Below are positions 32,793 through 40,683 of a stretch of 64,000 nucleotides of DNA, piece by piece; position 1 is the stretch's first letter; each line of letters begins with the position of its first letter. The DNA is from Oceaniglobus ichthyenteri (GTDB lineage Bacteria; Pseudomonadota; Alphaproteobacteria; Rhodobacterales; Rhodobacteraceae). The position numbers and the translations under genes were made by a program. The notes under the pieces were generated by a model. It was given only the letters and a program-made list of their open reading frames with translations. It was not told the DNA's origin and did not search any database. The stretch is taken from assembly GCF_003057885.1 (NCBI RefSeq), contig NZ_QAGK01000003.1, positions 310,001 to 374,000 of the forward strand, given 5' to 3'.

Positions 32793-33740
32793 ATGATGAA
32801 ATTAACCAAACGCACATTGCTGGCCGCCGCGACTGCGCTGCCGCTGATGGCAAGCTCGGTTTGGGCCGAGGGCCTGATCTCGATCATTGTTACCGATCCG
32901 GCCAACCCATACTGGTTCACCGAAGGCGAAGTCGCCAAGGCAACCGCCGAAGAATTGGGATACGAGGCCAACGTGACCGCCCACAAGGGTGACACCAACG
33001 TCGAATCCAACCTGATTGATGCGGCGATCACCAATGGCGCCAAGGCGATCATCCTCGATCCGGCCAATGCCGATGGGTCGGTTGGTGTTGTGCGCAAAGC
33101 CACCGAAGCGGGCATTCCCGTGTTCCTGGTAAACGCTGAAATCAACGAAAGCGGCATCGCGATTGCACAGCTGGTTTCAAACAACGCTCAGGGCGCGGCC
33201 TTGGGTGCCGTCACCTGGCAGGAAATGGTCGGAGACGAGGCGAAATACGTCGAATTTTTCGGCAATCCGTCCGACAACAACGCCGCCACCCGGTCAAACG
33301 GCTATAACACCGTATTGTCGCAGTACCCCGGTTTGGAAAAAGTGGCCGAAGAAGTGGCCAACTGGGACCGGACCCAAGGGTACAACAAGATGCAGTCGAT
33401 CATTCAGGCCAACCCTGAAATCGATGCGGTGATTTCGGGCAACGATGAAATGGCTCTGGGCGCCATTGCCGCGCTGAAGGAATCCGGCAAATTGGAAGGC
33501 GTCGTCATCGGCGGTTTCGACGGTTCGCCCGATGCGGTCGAGGCCGTGAAAAGCGGTGAAATGGCATATACCGTGCTGCAGCCCGTCGCCGTATTTTCGC
33601 GCGAAGCGGTCATTCAGGCCGATCACTACATCAAAAATGGCACCGCCATGGTTGAAAACGAAAAGCAGCTTTTCGATTGCCTGCTGATCACACCTGAAAA
33701 CGTCGCCAACTATACCGCGCCGTTCACACTGTCGAACTGA
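32793..33740 (+). CDS. Periplasmic sugar/polyol-binding protein (EryG-like)
   Basis: Periplasmic substrate-binding protein of the ribose-binding (Peripla_BP_4) family, 315 residues. The signal peptide is clear (MKLTKRTLLAAATALPLMASSVWA, cleavage near residue 25). Family marks include NPYWFTEGE at the first hinge strand, AIILDPANADG near 90 and VISGNDEMALGA near 215. GGGAGAAGACACC precedes the start at 32793. Last gene of the transporter operon, followed by a textbook terminator. Confidence 0.92.
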   Translation: MMKLTKRTLLAAATALPLMASSVWAEGLISIIVTDPANPYWFTEGEVAKATAEELGYEANVTAHKGDTNVESNLIDAAITNGAKAIILDPANADGSVGVVRKATEAGIPVFLVNAEINESGIAIAQLVSNNAQGAALGAVTWQEMVGDEAKYVEFFGNPSDNNAATRSNGYNTVLSQYPGLEKVAEEVANWDRTQGYNKMQSIIQANPEIDAVISGNDEMALGAIAALKESGKLEGVVIGGFDGSPDAVEAVKSGEMAYTVLQPVAVFSREAVIQADHYIKNGTAMVENEKQLFDCLLITPENVANYTAPFTLSN

Positions 33741-33759
33741 GCCTTGCCAAATTGACGAC

Positions 33760-33787
33760 AAAAGGCGCCCTTTGGGGCGCCTTTTTT
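33760..33787 (+). terminator. Intrinsic terminator of the transporter operon
   Basis: AAAAGGCGCC pairs with GGCGCCTTTTTT across a short loop, 20 bp after the binding-protein stop, with six Ts. Confidence 0.92.
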
Positions 33788-33911
33788 GTGGCTTGGGCGG
33801 GGTTTGGCAAATCGTCTTGCCGTTCGGGCGCAAACCGATGACATTGGGCCAGTCACAAAATGGGCGGTTGCGCCCGTTTCCAATTCTTACAAAGAGCGTT
33901 CCGGCAATCCC

Positions 33912-35366
33912 ATGACCATAAAACCTATGAACATCGATCCGACACATTGCTTTATCGCGGGGCGATGGGCGCCATGCGAAGGCGGCGAAACCCTTGCCCT
34001 GAAAAATCCGTCTGATGGCACGGTTCTGTGCCAGATTGCGCGGGGCAGTGCGGCGGATATCGATCGCGCCGTGCAGGCGGCCCAAACCGCGCTGGATGGC
34101 CCGTGGGGAAAGATGACCGCGCCCGAGAGGGGCCGGATTTTGCAAAAAATCGGCGCGATTGTTTTGGAAAACGTCGAAGAACTGGCGCGTTTGGAAGCGT
34201 TGGATGTGGGTAAGCCGCTGAAACAGGCGCGGGCCGATGTGTTGGCCTTGGCGCGGTATATGGAATTTTACGCCGGGGCCGCCGATAAATTGCACGGCAC
34301 CACGATTCCCTATCTGGATGGCTACACCGTTTACACCCTGCGCGAACCCCATGGTGTGACCGGCCATATCATCCCGTGGAATTACCCGATGCAGATCATC
34401 GGCCGCTCGGTCGGGGCGGCGCTGGCCACGGGAAATGCCGCCGTGTTGAAACCCGCGGAAGAGGCGTGTTTGACCGCGCTGGCCTTTGGCGAAATCGCGC
34501 GCCAGGCCGGATTGCCCGACGGGGCGCTGAACGTGGTGCCGGGCCTGGGGGCCGAGGCAGGCGCGGCGCTGAGCGAACATCCGGGCGTGCATCACATTTC
34601 ATTCACCGGCTCGGTCGGCGTTGGCAAAATGATTCAGCGCGCGGCATCCGATCACATCGTGCCGGTGACGTTGGAATTGGGCGGGAAATCCCCGCAACTG
34701 GTGTTTGACGATGCCGATATTGAAGCCGCTTTGCCTTTTCTGGTGAATGCCGGGATTCAGAATGCCGGGCAAACCTGTTCCGCCTCATCGCGTATTCTGG
34801 TGCAAGAGGGGGTATATGACGAGGTGGTGCGCCGCATGTCAGAGCGGTATAGCGCGCTGCGCTGTGGCCCGGCGATGGATGATCTGGATGTGGGGCCGGT
34901 TGTCTCGGCCCGTCAAAAAGACATTGTTGAACGCTATATCGCCCAAGGTGGCGATCTGCGGCAAGTTGCGCAAGGGCAGGTCGCCGACGATGCGCCCAAA
35001 GGCGGCGCCTATGTGCGGCCCACCCTGTTTGCCGATGTGCCGCCAACCCATGTTTTGGCGCAACAGGAAATATTTGGCCCAGTCCAAGTGATTATCCCGT
35101 TCAAGGATGAGGCCGAGGCGGTTGCCATCGCCAACGGCACCGATTTCGGTCTGGTCGCCTCGGTCTGGTCGCGCGATGGGGCACGGCAGATGCGGCTGGC
35201 GCGGGCCTTGCGTTCGGGTCAGGTGTTTTTGAACAATTATGGCGCGGGGGGCGGCGTTGAATTGCCATTTGGCGGCACCGGTCTTTCGGGCCATGGGCGG
35301 GAAAAAGGGTTTGAGGCCCTGTATGGCTTTACCACCTTGAAAACCGTTGCCGCCTATCACGGTTAG
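33912..35366 (+). CDS. NAD(P)-dependent aldehyde dehydrogenase
   Basis: Aldehyde dehydrogenase superfamily, 484 residues. Catalytic Cys lies in NAGQTCSASSR, general base Glu in TLELGGKSPQ, and the nucleotide-binding FTGSVGVGKM and IIPWNYPMQ stretches are intact. The start at 33912 (MTIKPMN) has a weak ribosome site; 33927 is possible. Similar enzymes oxidise betaine aldehyde or other amino/hydroxy aldehydes, but the substrate is not readable here. It follows the transporter terminator, so it is probably not on that transcript, and a role in polyol use is only suggested by position. Confidence 0.9.
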   Translation: MTIKPMNIDPTHCFIAGRWAPCEGGETLALKNPSDGTVLCQIARGSAADIDRAVQAAQTALDGPWGKMTAPERGRILQKIGAIVLENVEELARLEALDVGKPLKQARADVLALARYMEFYAGAADKLHGTTIPYLDGYTVYTLREPHGVTGHIIPWNYPMQIIGRSVGAALATGNAAVLKPAEEACLTALAFGEIARQAGLPDGALNVVPGLGAEAGAALSEHPGVHHISFTGSVGVGKMIQRAASDHIVPVTLELGGKSPQLVFDDADIEAALPFLVNAGIQNAGQTCSASSRILVQEGVYDEVVRRMSERYSALRCGPAMDDLDVGPVVSARQKDIVERYIAQGGDLRQVAQGQVADDAPKGGAYVRPTLFADVPPTHVLAQQEIFGPVQVIIPFKDEAEAVAIANGTDFGLVASVWSRDGARQMRLARALRSGQVFLNNYGAGGGVELPFGGTGLSGHGREKGFEALYGFTTLKTVAAYHG

Positions 35367-35374
35367 ACTGCTCC

Positions 35375-37561
35375 TTACTCAAGGATCGACAAAAGATTGG
35401 CGTAATTGTCTGTCCAAACCCTTTCACCATCACTGGTGAGAGGCGCCCATCGGCCATCCCCCGCCATTTGCCCAAGGTCGGCATCGTGGCGGGCAAACAT
35501 CACAACGCGCGAGGGGCTGTCAGCAGGATCTTGGGCGCTTTTTCCGGGATAATGTTGGATGCGCGCGGCCAGACCCAAGGCGGCAGCACTGCGCGCCAGG
35601 GGGCGGTGAATCGCATAATAACGGTTGGAAATATGGTACACCAACACACCGCCGGGGTTCAGGCGCGACAGGTATAACTCCATCGCCTCGTGCGTCGTCA
35701 GATGCACCGGCACGGAGTCGGATGAATAGGCGTCAATCACCAGAATATCGTATCGCGCATCTTTTTGTTGGGCCAGCACCACACGGGCATCACCCAGATG
35801 GGTGGGGGCATTGGCGGCGCAGTGCGACATGAAGGTGAAATAATCAGGGTTGCGCGCCACCCGGTCAACCACGCGGTCAATCTCGTAAAATTGCCACTCT
35901 TGATGGGGCAGGGCGTAACAGGCCAGCGATCCAACCCCAAGGCCGACGATCCCGACCGATGTGGCGGCCTGACCGATATCCGATGTCATAACCTGCGCCA
36001 TGGGGCCGTTTTTGTGGTAATAATACAACGGTTCGGGCCTTTGCCCGTCGAAATCCGCCAAACGCTGCGCCCCGTGCACCGTTGTGCCGTTGGAATACAG
36101 CCTGAGCGCGCCTTCGTCGCTGACCTGATGGGTGCCAAAAAAGCTGCGGTCGCGAAAATGGGTGGTGTCGGGAATGAACGTTGCGCCGACCAGGGTCAGT
36201 GTTGCGGCAGCAATGGCCGCCGCCAACAAAGTTTTGCGCAACAACAGCGCCACACATCCTATCAGGGCGACCAATCCAAGCGAAAGCATGGTTGCGTCTT
36301 TCACCCCGAAACTTTCAACCGCGACGATGATTGGCAACACTGCCCCAAGGCCAACCAAAACCCCCATTCCCGCCACTTGCGGGGAAAGTTTCATCCGGCC
36401 CGACAAAACCAACAGCGCCGCGATCAGGGTGGTCACGCCGCCCTCATACAACCCATCAAAGAGTGCTGGCGCGATGATCGAATTGAACAGCCCACCCAGC
36501 GCACCGCCCACCGACATGATCAGGTAGAACACCGTCAGATGTGCCGCTTCGGGGCGGGTGTCATACAGCCGTCCGTGGCAAAACAGGGCCACCGCGAAAA
36601 AGCTGGCGATCAATGCGCCAACGCCGAACCATGATAAATGCGCGCCGAACACCTTGGTGAAAATCAGGCCCAGCACCGCCAAGGCGGCCAAATACCCGAT
36701 GCGCAGCACCCCCGCGCCGAAAACGGGCCTTTGCGTGAAGGTAAATACAAAGCTGAGCAAATACAGCGCCAAAGGCACGACCCATACCATGGGGATTGAC
36801 CCGATATCGGTGGCAATCTTGGTGGTGGCGGCCAACATCAGGGAGGACGGGACAAAGGCCAATACCAGCCAGATGCCGATCTGTCGCAGGGTCAGTGGCA
36901 AAGCAGCCCGTTTCGGCGCGCACGTTACCGACCCGCGCGCGCAAAGCCCCGACAGCATTAAAAACCCACCCAGCGCCATAAACCCGTACATCCACCCCGT
37001 ACCGATTCGATCCGCGCCCAGCCACGGTTCGGCCACCAACGGGAACGCCAAAAGCGCGATCAGCGACCCAAGATTTGATGCGCCGTACAAGAAATACGGA
37101 TCATCCGCCGATGGCCCGCCCGACGTGCCATACCACCGTTGGATCAACGGCGCATTGGCCGACAGCACCGCAAACGGAACCCCGACCCCGGCGGCAAACA
37201 ACAGCAGGGTTTGCCAGGTGGCCGATCCGCTGGCGTCATATGACCACCCATCGGGAACCGACAGGGGCAGGAACAGCAGCGCCAGTGCCCAGATCGTGAT
37301 ATGGCACGCCATCTGGGCGCGCACAGGCACATATCTGGTCAACAGATGCGCATAGAGGTATCCGCCGATCAGCACCGATTGAAAAAACAGCATCGCCGTC
37401 GTCCAAACCGCAGGCGCGCCGCCAATCTGTGGCAAGACGATTTTGGCAAACAGTGGTTGCACGAAAAACAGTAGCGACGCCGACAAGAAGATTGTCGTGG
37501 TAAACAGCACCGGAGTAAGTGAAATCCGATGGGTGCGCGCGGGTGTGTCTGTGGTGTGCAT
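35375..37561 (-). CDS. Membrane-anchored spermidine synthase-like protein
   Basis: A 728-residue fusion: an N-terminal half with about a dozen hydrophobic segments (MFS-like, residues ~15-480) and a C-terminal cytoplasmic methyltransferase-fold domain resembling spermidine synthase (residues ~500-720). The nucleotide-type GLGVGSLACYA loop is followed by acidic YEIDRVVDRVARNPDYF, and the catalytic-type VIDAYSSDSVPVHL region. Such fusions occur in many bacteria; whether they make polyamines is unclear. The start at 37561 has CAGGTC upstream; 37594 and 37618 have no ribosome site. Convergent with the aldehyde dehydrogenase gene. Confidence 0.82.
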   Translation of the reverse strand: MHTTDTPARTHRISLTPVLFTTTIFLSASLLFFVQPLFAKIVLPQIGGAPAVWTTAMLFFQSVLIGGYLYAHLLTRYVPVRAQMACHITIWALALLFLPLSVPDGWSYDASGSATWQTLLLFAAGVGVPFAVLSANAPLIQRWYGTSGGPSADDPYFLYGASNLGSLIALLAFPLVAEPWLGADRIGTGWMYGFMALGGFLMLSGLCARGSVTCAPKRAALPLTLRQIGIWLVLAFVPSSLMLAATTKIATDIGSIPMVWVVPLALYLLSFVFTFTQRPVFGAGVLRIGYLAALAVLGLIFTKVFGAHLSWFGVGALIASFFAVALFCHGRLYDTRPEAAHLTVFYLIMSVGGALGGLFNSIIAPALFDGLYEGGVTTLIAALLVLSGRMKLSPQVAGMGVLVGLGAVLPIIVAVESFGVKDATMLSLGLVALIGCVALLLRKTLLAAAIAAATLTLVGATFIPDTTHFRDRSFFGTHQVSDEGALRLYSNGTTVHGAQRLADFDGQRPEPLYYYHKNGPMAQVMTSDIGQAATSVGIVGLGVGSLACYALPHQEWQFYEIDRVVDRVARNPDYFTFMSHCAANAPTHLGDARVVLAQQKDARYDILVIDAYSSDSVPVHLTTHEAMELYLSRLNPGGVLVYHISNRYYAIHRPLARSAAALGLAARIQHYPGKSAQDPADSPSRVVMFARHDADLGQMAGDGRWAPLTSDGERVWTDNYANLLSILE

Positions 37562-37642
37562 GCCGGACCTGTTGGTTGATTCCGTTATCGGCATCCAACC
37601 GTTAAAATTGGGTAACATTGCGGCGTGGAAAAGGTGATATTC

Positions 37643-37765
37643 ATGTTTGTTGGCCGTTTCAGCCCGCAACAGATGGTTCGGGCCGGTGTTGATGACCCGC
37701 TGGGCGATTGGCAAAGCGCGGAAATCCCGTTAGCGGTGGATCATCCTGATCCATTGTTTTGTTGA
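37643..37765 (+). CDS. Possible small protein or leader peptide upstream of GNAT gene (40 aa)
   Basis: An ATG at 37643 preceded by AAAAGGTGATATTC opens a 40-residue frame ending 7 bp before the acetyltransferase start. The product (MFVGRFSPQQ, then MVRAGVDDPLGDW) has no signal peptide or membrane segment. The ribosome site and tight linkage support translation, but codon evidence over 40 residues is weak, and the N-terminal third has no homologue I know. It could be a leader peptide. Confidence 0.35.
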   Translation: MFVGRFSPQQMVRAGVDDPLGDWQSAEIPLAVDHPDPLFC

Positions 37766-37772
37766 GGCTTTG

Positions 37773-38261
37773 ATGATCCTTCGCCCTGCTACCCCTGCCG
37801 ATTTGCAAGATTTGCACAATCTCCACCACGCCAGTTGGGCCAGCGCGTATCGCGGCATGGTGCCAGACGGGGCCTTGGGCGCGCCGCTTGATGATCATAT
37901 GGGGCGGGTCTGGGCTGAACTGCCCGGCGGCATTACCGTCGCCCATGACGGCACCCGCCTGATGGGGTTTGTGCGGCTGAAACCCAATCAGGGCTGGCCG
38001 TATATCGACAACCTGCATGTGGCGCCCGATTTGCGCGGGCACGGCATTGGCGAAAGTTTATTGAAGGCCGCGGCCACCCAGGCGGAACAGGGGCGGATGT
38101 GGTTGACGGTTTTGGCGGTAAACCACGGTGCTCGCAGATTTTATCGCCGAATGGGCGGGCAGGAAGGCGCGCAGATGACCGAGATTCTGTTGGACACATC
38201 GGTGGCAACCTATCCGGTTATTTGGGGGCATTTGGCGCCGTTGATACGTGGCGCAGAATAA
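37773..38261 (+). CDS. GNAT family N-acetyltransferase
   Basis: Cytoplasmic acetyl-CoA-dependent acetyltransferase of 162 residues. The acetyl-CoA-binding motif A is seen as HVAPDLRGHGIGESLLK (near 89-105), preceded by the typical YIDNLHV strand and followed by motif B AVNHGARRFYRRMGG. Acceptor not predictable. The start at 37773 (ATG) is favoured over the adjacent TTG at 37770 because GAGG lies five bases before it. Divergent from the spermidine synthase-like gene and followed by tRNA-Asp. Confidence 0.87.
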   Translation: MILRPATPADLQDLHNLHHASWASAYRGMVPDGALGAPLDDHMGRVWAELPGGITVAHDGTRLMGFVRLKPNQGWPYIDNLHVAPDLRGHGIGESLLKAAATQAEQGRMWLTVLAVNHGARRFYRRMGGQEGAQMTEILLDTSVATYPVIWGHLAPLIRGAE

Positions 38262-38286
38262 TTGTTAAAAAACCTGTCTGAACCGC

Positions 38287-38315
38287 TTGACCCCCCCGGC
38301 GGTATTCTTTAATCC
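38287..38315 (+). promoter_or_regulatory. Promoter of tRNA-Asp
   Basis: TTGACC at 38287 and TAATCC at 38310 are separated by 17 bp, a near-consensus housekeeping promoter whose start point would fall about 5 bases before the tRNA at 38327. Confidence 0.5.
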
Positions 38316-38326
38316 CCACCTCATGC

Positions 38327-38403
38327 GCGGTTGTAGCTCAGTTGGTTAGAGTACCGGCCTGTCACGCCGGGGGTCGCGGGTTCGAGCCCCGTCAACCGCG
38401 CCA
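38327..38403 (+). tRNA. tRNA-Asp (GTC)
   Basis: Seventy-seven bases fold as a cloverleaf: acceptor GCGGTTG pairs with CAACCGC, the D-arm is AGCTC/GAGT type, the anticodon loop is CTGTCAC with anticodon GTC, and the T-arm holds GGTTCGAGCC. The genomic 3' CCA is encoded. The discriminator base is G. Confidence 0.97.
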
Positions 38404-38513
38404 CTTACCCCTTCATGTTGAAGTTTAGATTTCAGCATGGGGGGTATTGGCTTTTGCGCCACTCCCTTGTCAGTGTTACTTGTTGATCTTGGATCGTTGC
38501 GGGCGATGCTGCG

Positions 38514-39338
38514 CTATGTTTCTGCGCGCTCGTCTGCCTTGGCCTGATCCCACAACGCATCCATTTCCTCCAAGGTGGCCTCGTCACAACTGCGCCCCTG
38601 GGCGTGCAGCGCTGACTCGATATATGCAAACCGGCGGGTGAATTTCGCGTTCGTGCCGCGAAGCGCGGCCTCGGGGTCGACATTCAGGTGGCGCGCCAGA
38701 TTGGCCATGACGAACAGCAAATCCCCCATTTCATCGGCCACCGCGTCCGGGTTCAGAGAATCGCGCGCGGCAACCAGCTCTTGCGCCTCTTCCACCAGCT
38801 TATCCAGAACCTGCGTTGTTTCCGGCCAATCAAACCCCACACGCGCCGCCCGATTTTGCAACTTTACCGCCCGCAACAACCCCGGCAGGCCAAGGGCAAC
38901 ACCATCAAGCGCGCCGCGCTGGGCCTGACCGGCCCGTTCGCGGGCTTTTTGCGCCTCCCAATCCCTGGTTTGTTGTTGGGGCGATTTATCGCGGGATTCG
39001 TCGCCAAACACATGGGGATGGCGGTTGATCATCTTGTCGGCAATCGTATTGACGATATCATCAAAGGTGAAATGCCCGGCCTCGGCGGCCATCTGGCCGT
39101 GATAGACGGCCTGAAAAAGCAGATCGCCCAGTTCGCCCTTTAGATCGGTCATATCACCGCGCTCGATTGCGTCGGCAACTTCGTAAGCTTCTTCAATTGT
39201 GTAGGGCGCGATGGTTTGAAAATTCTGCACGATGTCCCACGGGCATCCGGTTTCGGGATCGCGCAGGCGGCGCATGATTTCAACCAGACGCGAGATATCG
39301 CGCGGATAGCTATGAATCGGATCGGAACGATTGGTCAT
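38514..39338 (-). CDS. mazG: Nucleoside triphosphate pyrophosphohydrolase MazG
   Basis: Hydrolyses nucleoside triphosphates to monophosphates plus pyrophosphate and cleans up non-canonical nucleotides. The protein has 274 residues with two MazG domains; each carries the EExxE...ExxD metal-binding pattern (EEAYEVADAIERGD then ELGDLLFQAVYH, and EEAQELVAARDS then DEMGDLLFVMANLARH). The N-terminal LRDPETGCPWD motif is typical. The start at 39338 (MTNRSDPIH) is the only good one. Single gene divergent from the M20 peptidase. Confidence 0.95.
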   Translation of the reverse strand: MTNRSDPIHSYPRDISRLVEIMRRLRDPETGCPWDIVQNFQTIAPYTIEEAYEVADAIERGDMTDLKGELGDLLFQAVYHGQMAAEAGHFTFDDIVNTIADKMINRHPHVFGDESRDKSPQQQTRDWEAQKARERAGQAQRGALDGVALGLPGLLRAVKLQNRAARVGFDWPETTQVLDKLVEEAQELVAARDSLNPDAVADEMGDLLFVMANLARHLNVDPEAALRGTNAKFTRRFAYIESALHAQGRSCDEATLEEMDALWDQAKADERAET

Positions 39339-39399
39339 TTACGCGGCCTTGTTTCTTGGTCACGCTATACTTTTGAGACAGTGCTGCGCAGGAGTCCAT

Positions 39400-40563
39400 A
39401 TGCCCGTCGTCAACCGCATCGCAGATTTTGCCGAAGATATGACAGCCTGGCGCCGATGGCTGCATCGCAACCCCGAGCTGGGGTTCGATCTGCGCAAAAC
39501 CGCCGCGTTTGTGGCGCAAAAGCTGCGGGATTTTGGTGTGGATGAGTTGCACCAGGGAATTGCGCAAACCGGCATGGTGGCGATCATCAATGGCCAGAGC
39601 AGCGGGCCAACAATCGGATTGCGCGCCGATATGGATGCCTTGCCGATCCACGAGGAAACCGGTGTTGATCATGCCAGCGAAACGCCGGGCGCGATGCATG
39701 CCTGCGGCCATGACGGGCACACCACCATGCTGTTGGGCGCGGCGCGCTATCTTGCCGAAACCCGGCGGTTCAACGGGCGGGTGGCATTGATTTTTCAACC
39801 TGCCGAAGAGAACGGCGGCGGCGGGCAGGTGATGGTGGACGAAGGCATCATGGACCGGTTCGATATTTCGCAAGTGTTCGGAATCCACAACGCGCCCGAA
39901 CTGCCCGAGGGAACGATTCATACCAACGCCGGCGCGGTGATGGCGGCGGTTGATGAATTTCGCGTGACAGTGAATGGCGTGGGAGGCCACGCGGCCTATC
40001 CGCAGGATTGCGTTGATCCGATTCCGGCCCTTGTGGCGATGGTGCAGGGGTTTGACACCATCGTGGCCCACAACAACCGGCCGGTGGATGATCTGGTGGT
40101 GAAGGTGACGCAGATACATACCGGCACGGCCAATAATGTCACGCCGCCGGACGCCTGGTTTTCGGGGACGGTGCGCACGTTTGATCCGGCTGTGCAGGAA
40201 ATGGTGATCGCGCGAATGAATGCGCTGGTCAGCGGCACCGCGGCCGCCTTTGGCGTGAGGGCGGATTTGGCATATGAAAACGGGTATCCGGCAACCATCA
40301 ACACGGCAGAGGCCACCGCATTTGCATTGGATGTGGCGCGCGATGTTGTGGGGCCGGATCGGGTGGACGGTGCCATGGTGCGGATGATGGGGGCCGAGGA
40401 TTTTTCGTATATGTTGAATGCGCGGCCGGGGTGCTATTTGTTTCTGGGGCAGGGGGGCACTGCGTTTTGCCATCATCCGGCCTATGATTTCAATGACGCG
40501 GTTGCGCCGATTGGCGCGTCGTTTTTTGCCCGTCTGGTGGAGCGGGCCTTGCCCGTGCGATAA
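39400..40563 (+). CDS. M20-family amidohydrolase (hippurate/N-acyl amino acid hydrolase type)
   Basis: Zinc-dependent amidohydrolase of 387 residues, removing acyl groups from amino acids or related amides. Metal-binding marks appear in order: the first aspartate in LRADMDALPI, then CGHDGHTTM, the catalytic EE in QPAEENGGGG, and a final His in FCHHPAYDF. The start at 39400 is preceded by AGGAG; the upstream in-frame start at 39331 is part of the mazG promoter region. A GC-rich palindrome follows the stop, then agmatinase. Confidence 0.92.
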   Translation: MPVVNRIADFAEDMTAWRRWLHRNPELGFDLRKTAAFVAQKLRDFGVDELHQGIAQTGMVAIINGQSSGPTIGLRADMDALPIHEETGVDHASETPGAMHACGHDGHTTMLLGAARYLAETRRFNGRVALIFQPAEENGGGGQVMVDEGIMDRFDISQVFGIHNAPELPEGTIHTNAGAVMAAVDEFRVTVNGVGGHAAYPQDCVDPIPALVAMVQGFDTIVAHNNRPVDDLVVKVTQIHTGTANNVTPPDAWFSGTVRTFDPAVQEMVIARMNALVSGTAAAFGVRADLAYENGYPATINTAEATAFALDVARDVVGPDRVDGAMVRMMGAEDFSYMLNARPGCYLFLGQGGTAFCHHPAYDFNDAVAPIGASFFARLVERALPVR

Positions 40564-40612
40564 CGCCCCCCGAAGCGTCGCCCACCCACCCACCCCGCCG
40601 CTTCGGGGGGCG
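40564..40612 (+). terminator. GC-rich 14-bp inverted repeat after the M20 gene
   Basis: CGCCCCCCGAAGCG and CGCTTCGGGGGGCG are perfect inverted copies with a 21-nt C-rich loop, starting one base after the M20 stop. No T-run follows, so it may be a 3'-end stem or an intergenic repeat unit rather than an intrinsic terminator. Confidence 0.5.
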
Positions 40613-40639
40613 TGGGGTGGGTTTGGCAAATGTCGGAGC

Positions 40640-40676
40640 CTCCGGCGGGGATATTTTCAGCAAGAAAAAGACAGGA
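40640..40676 (+). repeat. Rhodobacteraceae-type mini-repeat, copy 1
   Basis: The string CCTCCGGCGGGGATATTTTC, then AGCAAGAAAAAGACAGG, ends 8 bp before the agmatinase start and supplies its purine-rich ribosome site. The second copy is at 45889-45921. Confidence 0.5.
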
Positions 40677-40683
40677 TTACGAA

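Noticed and set aside
33294-34595. 433-codon minus-strand open frame across the binding protein and aldehyde dehydrogenase genes
   Set aside because: Antisense shadow spanning two well-supported genes and their terminator; composition is not protein-like.
38404-38447. Imperfect hairpin after tRNA-Asp as a terminator
   Set aside because: The stem (CCCCTTCATG-type against CATGGGG) has mismatches and no T-run; support is too weak to list.
39310-40629. 439-codon minus-strand open frame under the M20 gene
   Set aside because: Shadow of the M20 peptidase; arginine/histidine-rich and without a ribosome site.
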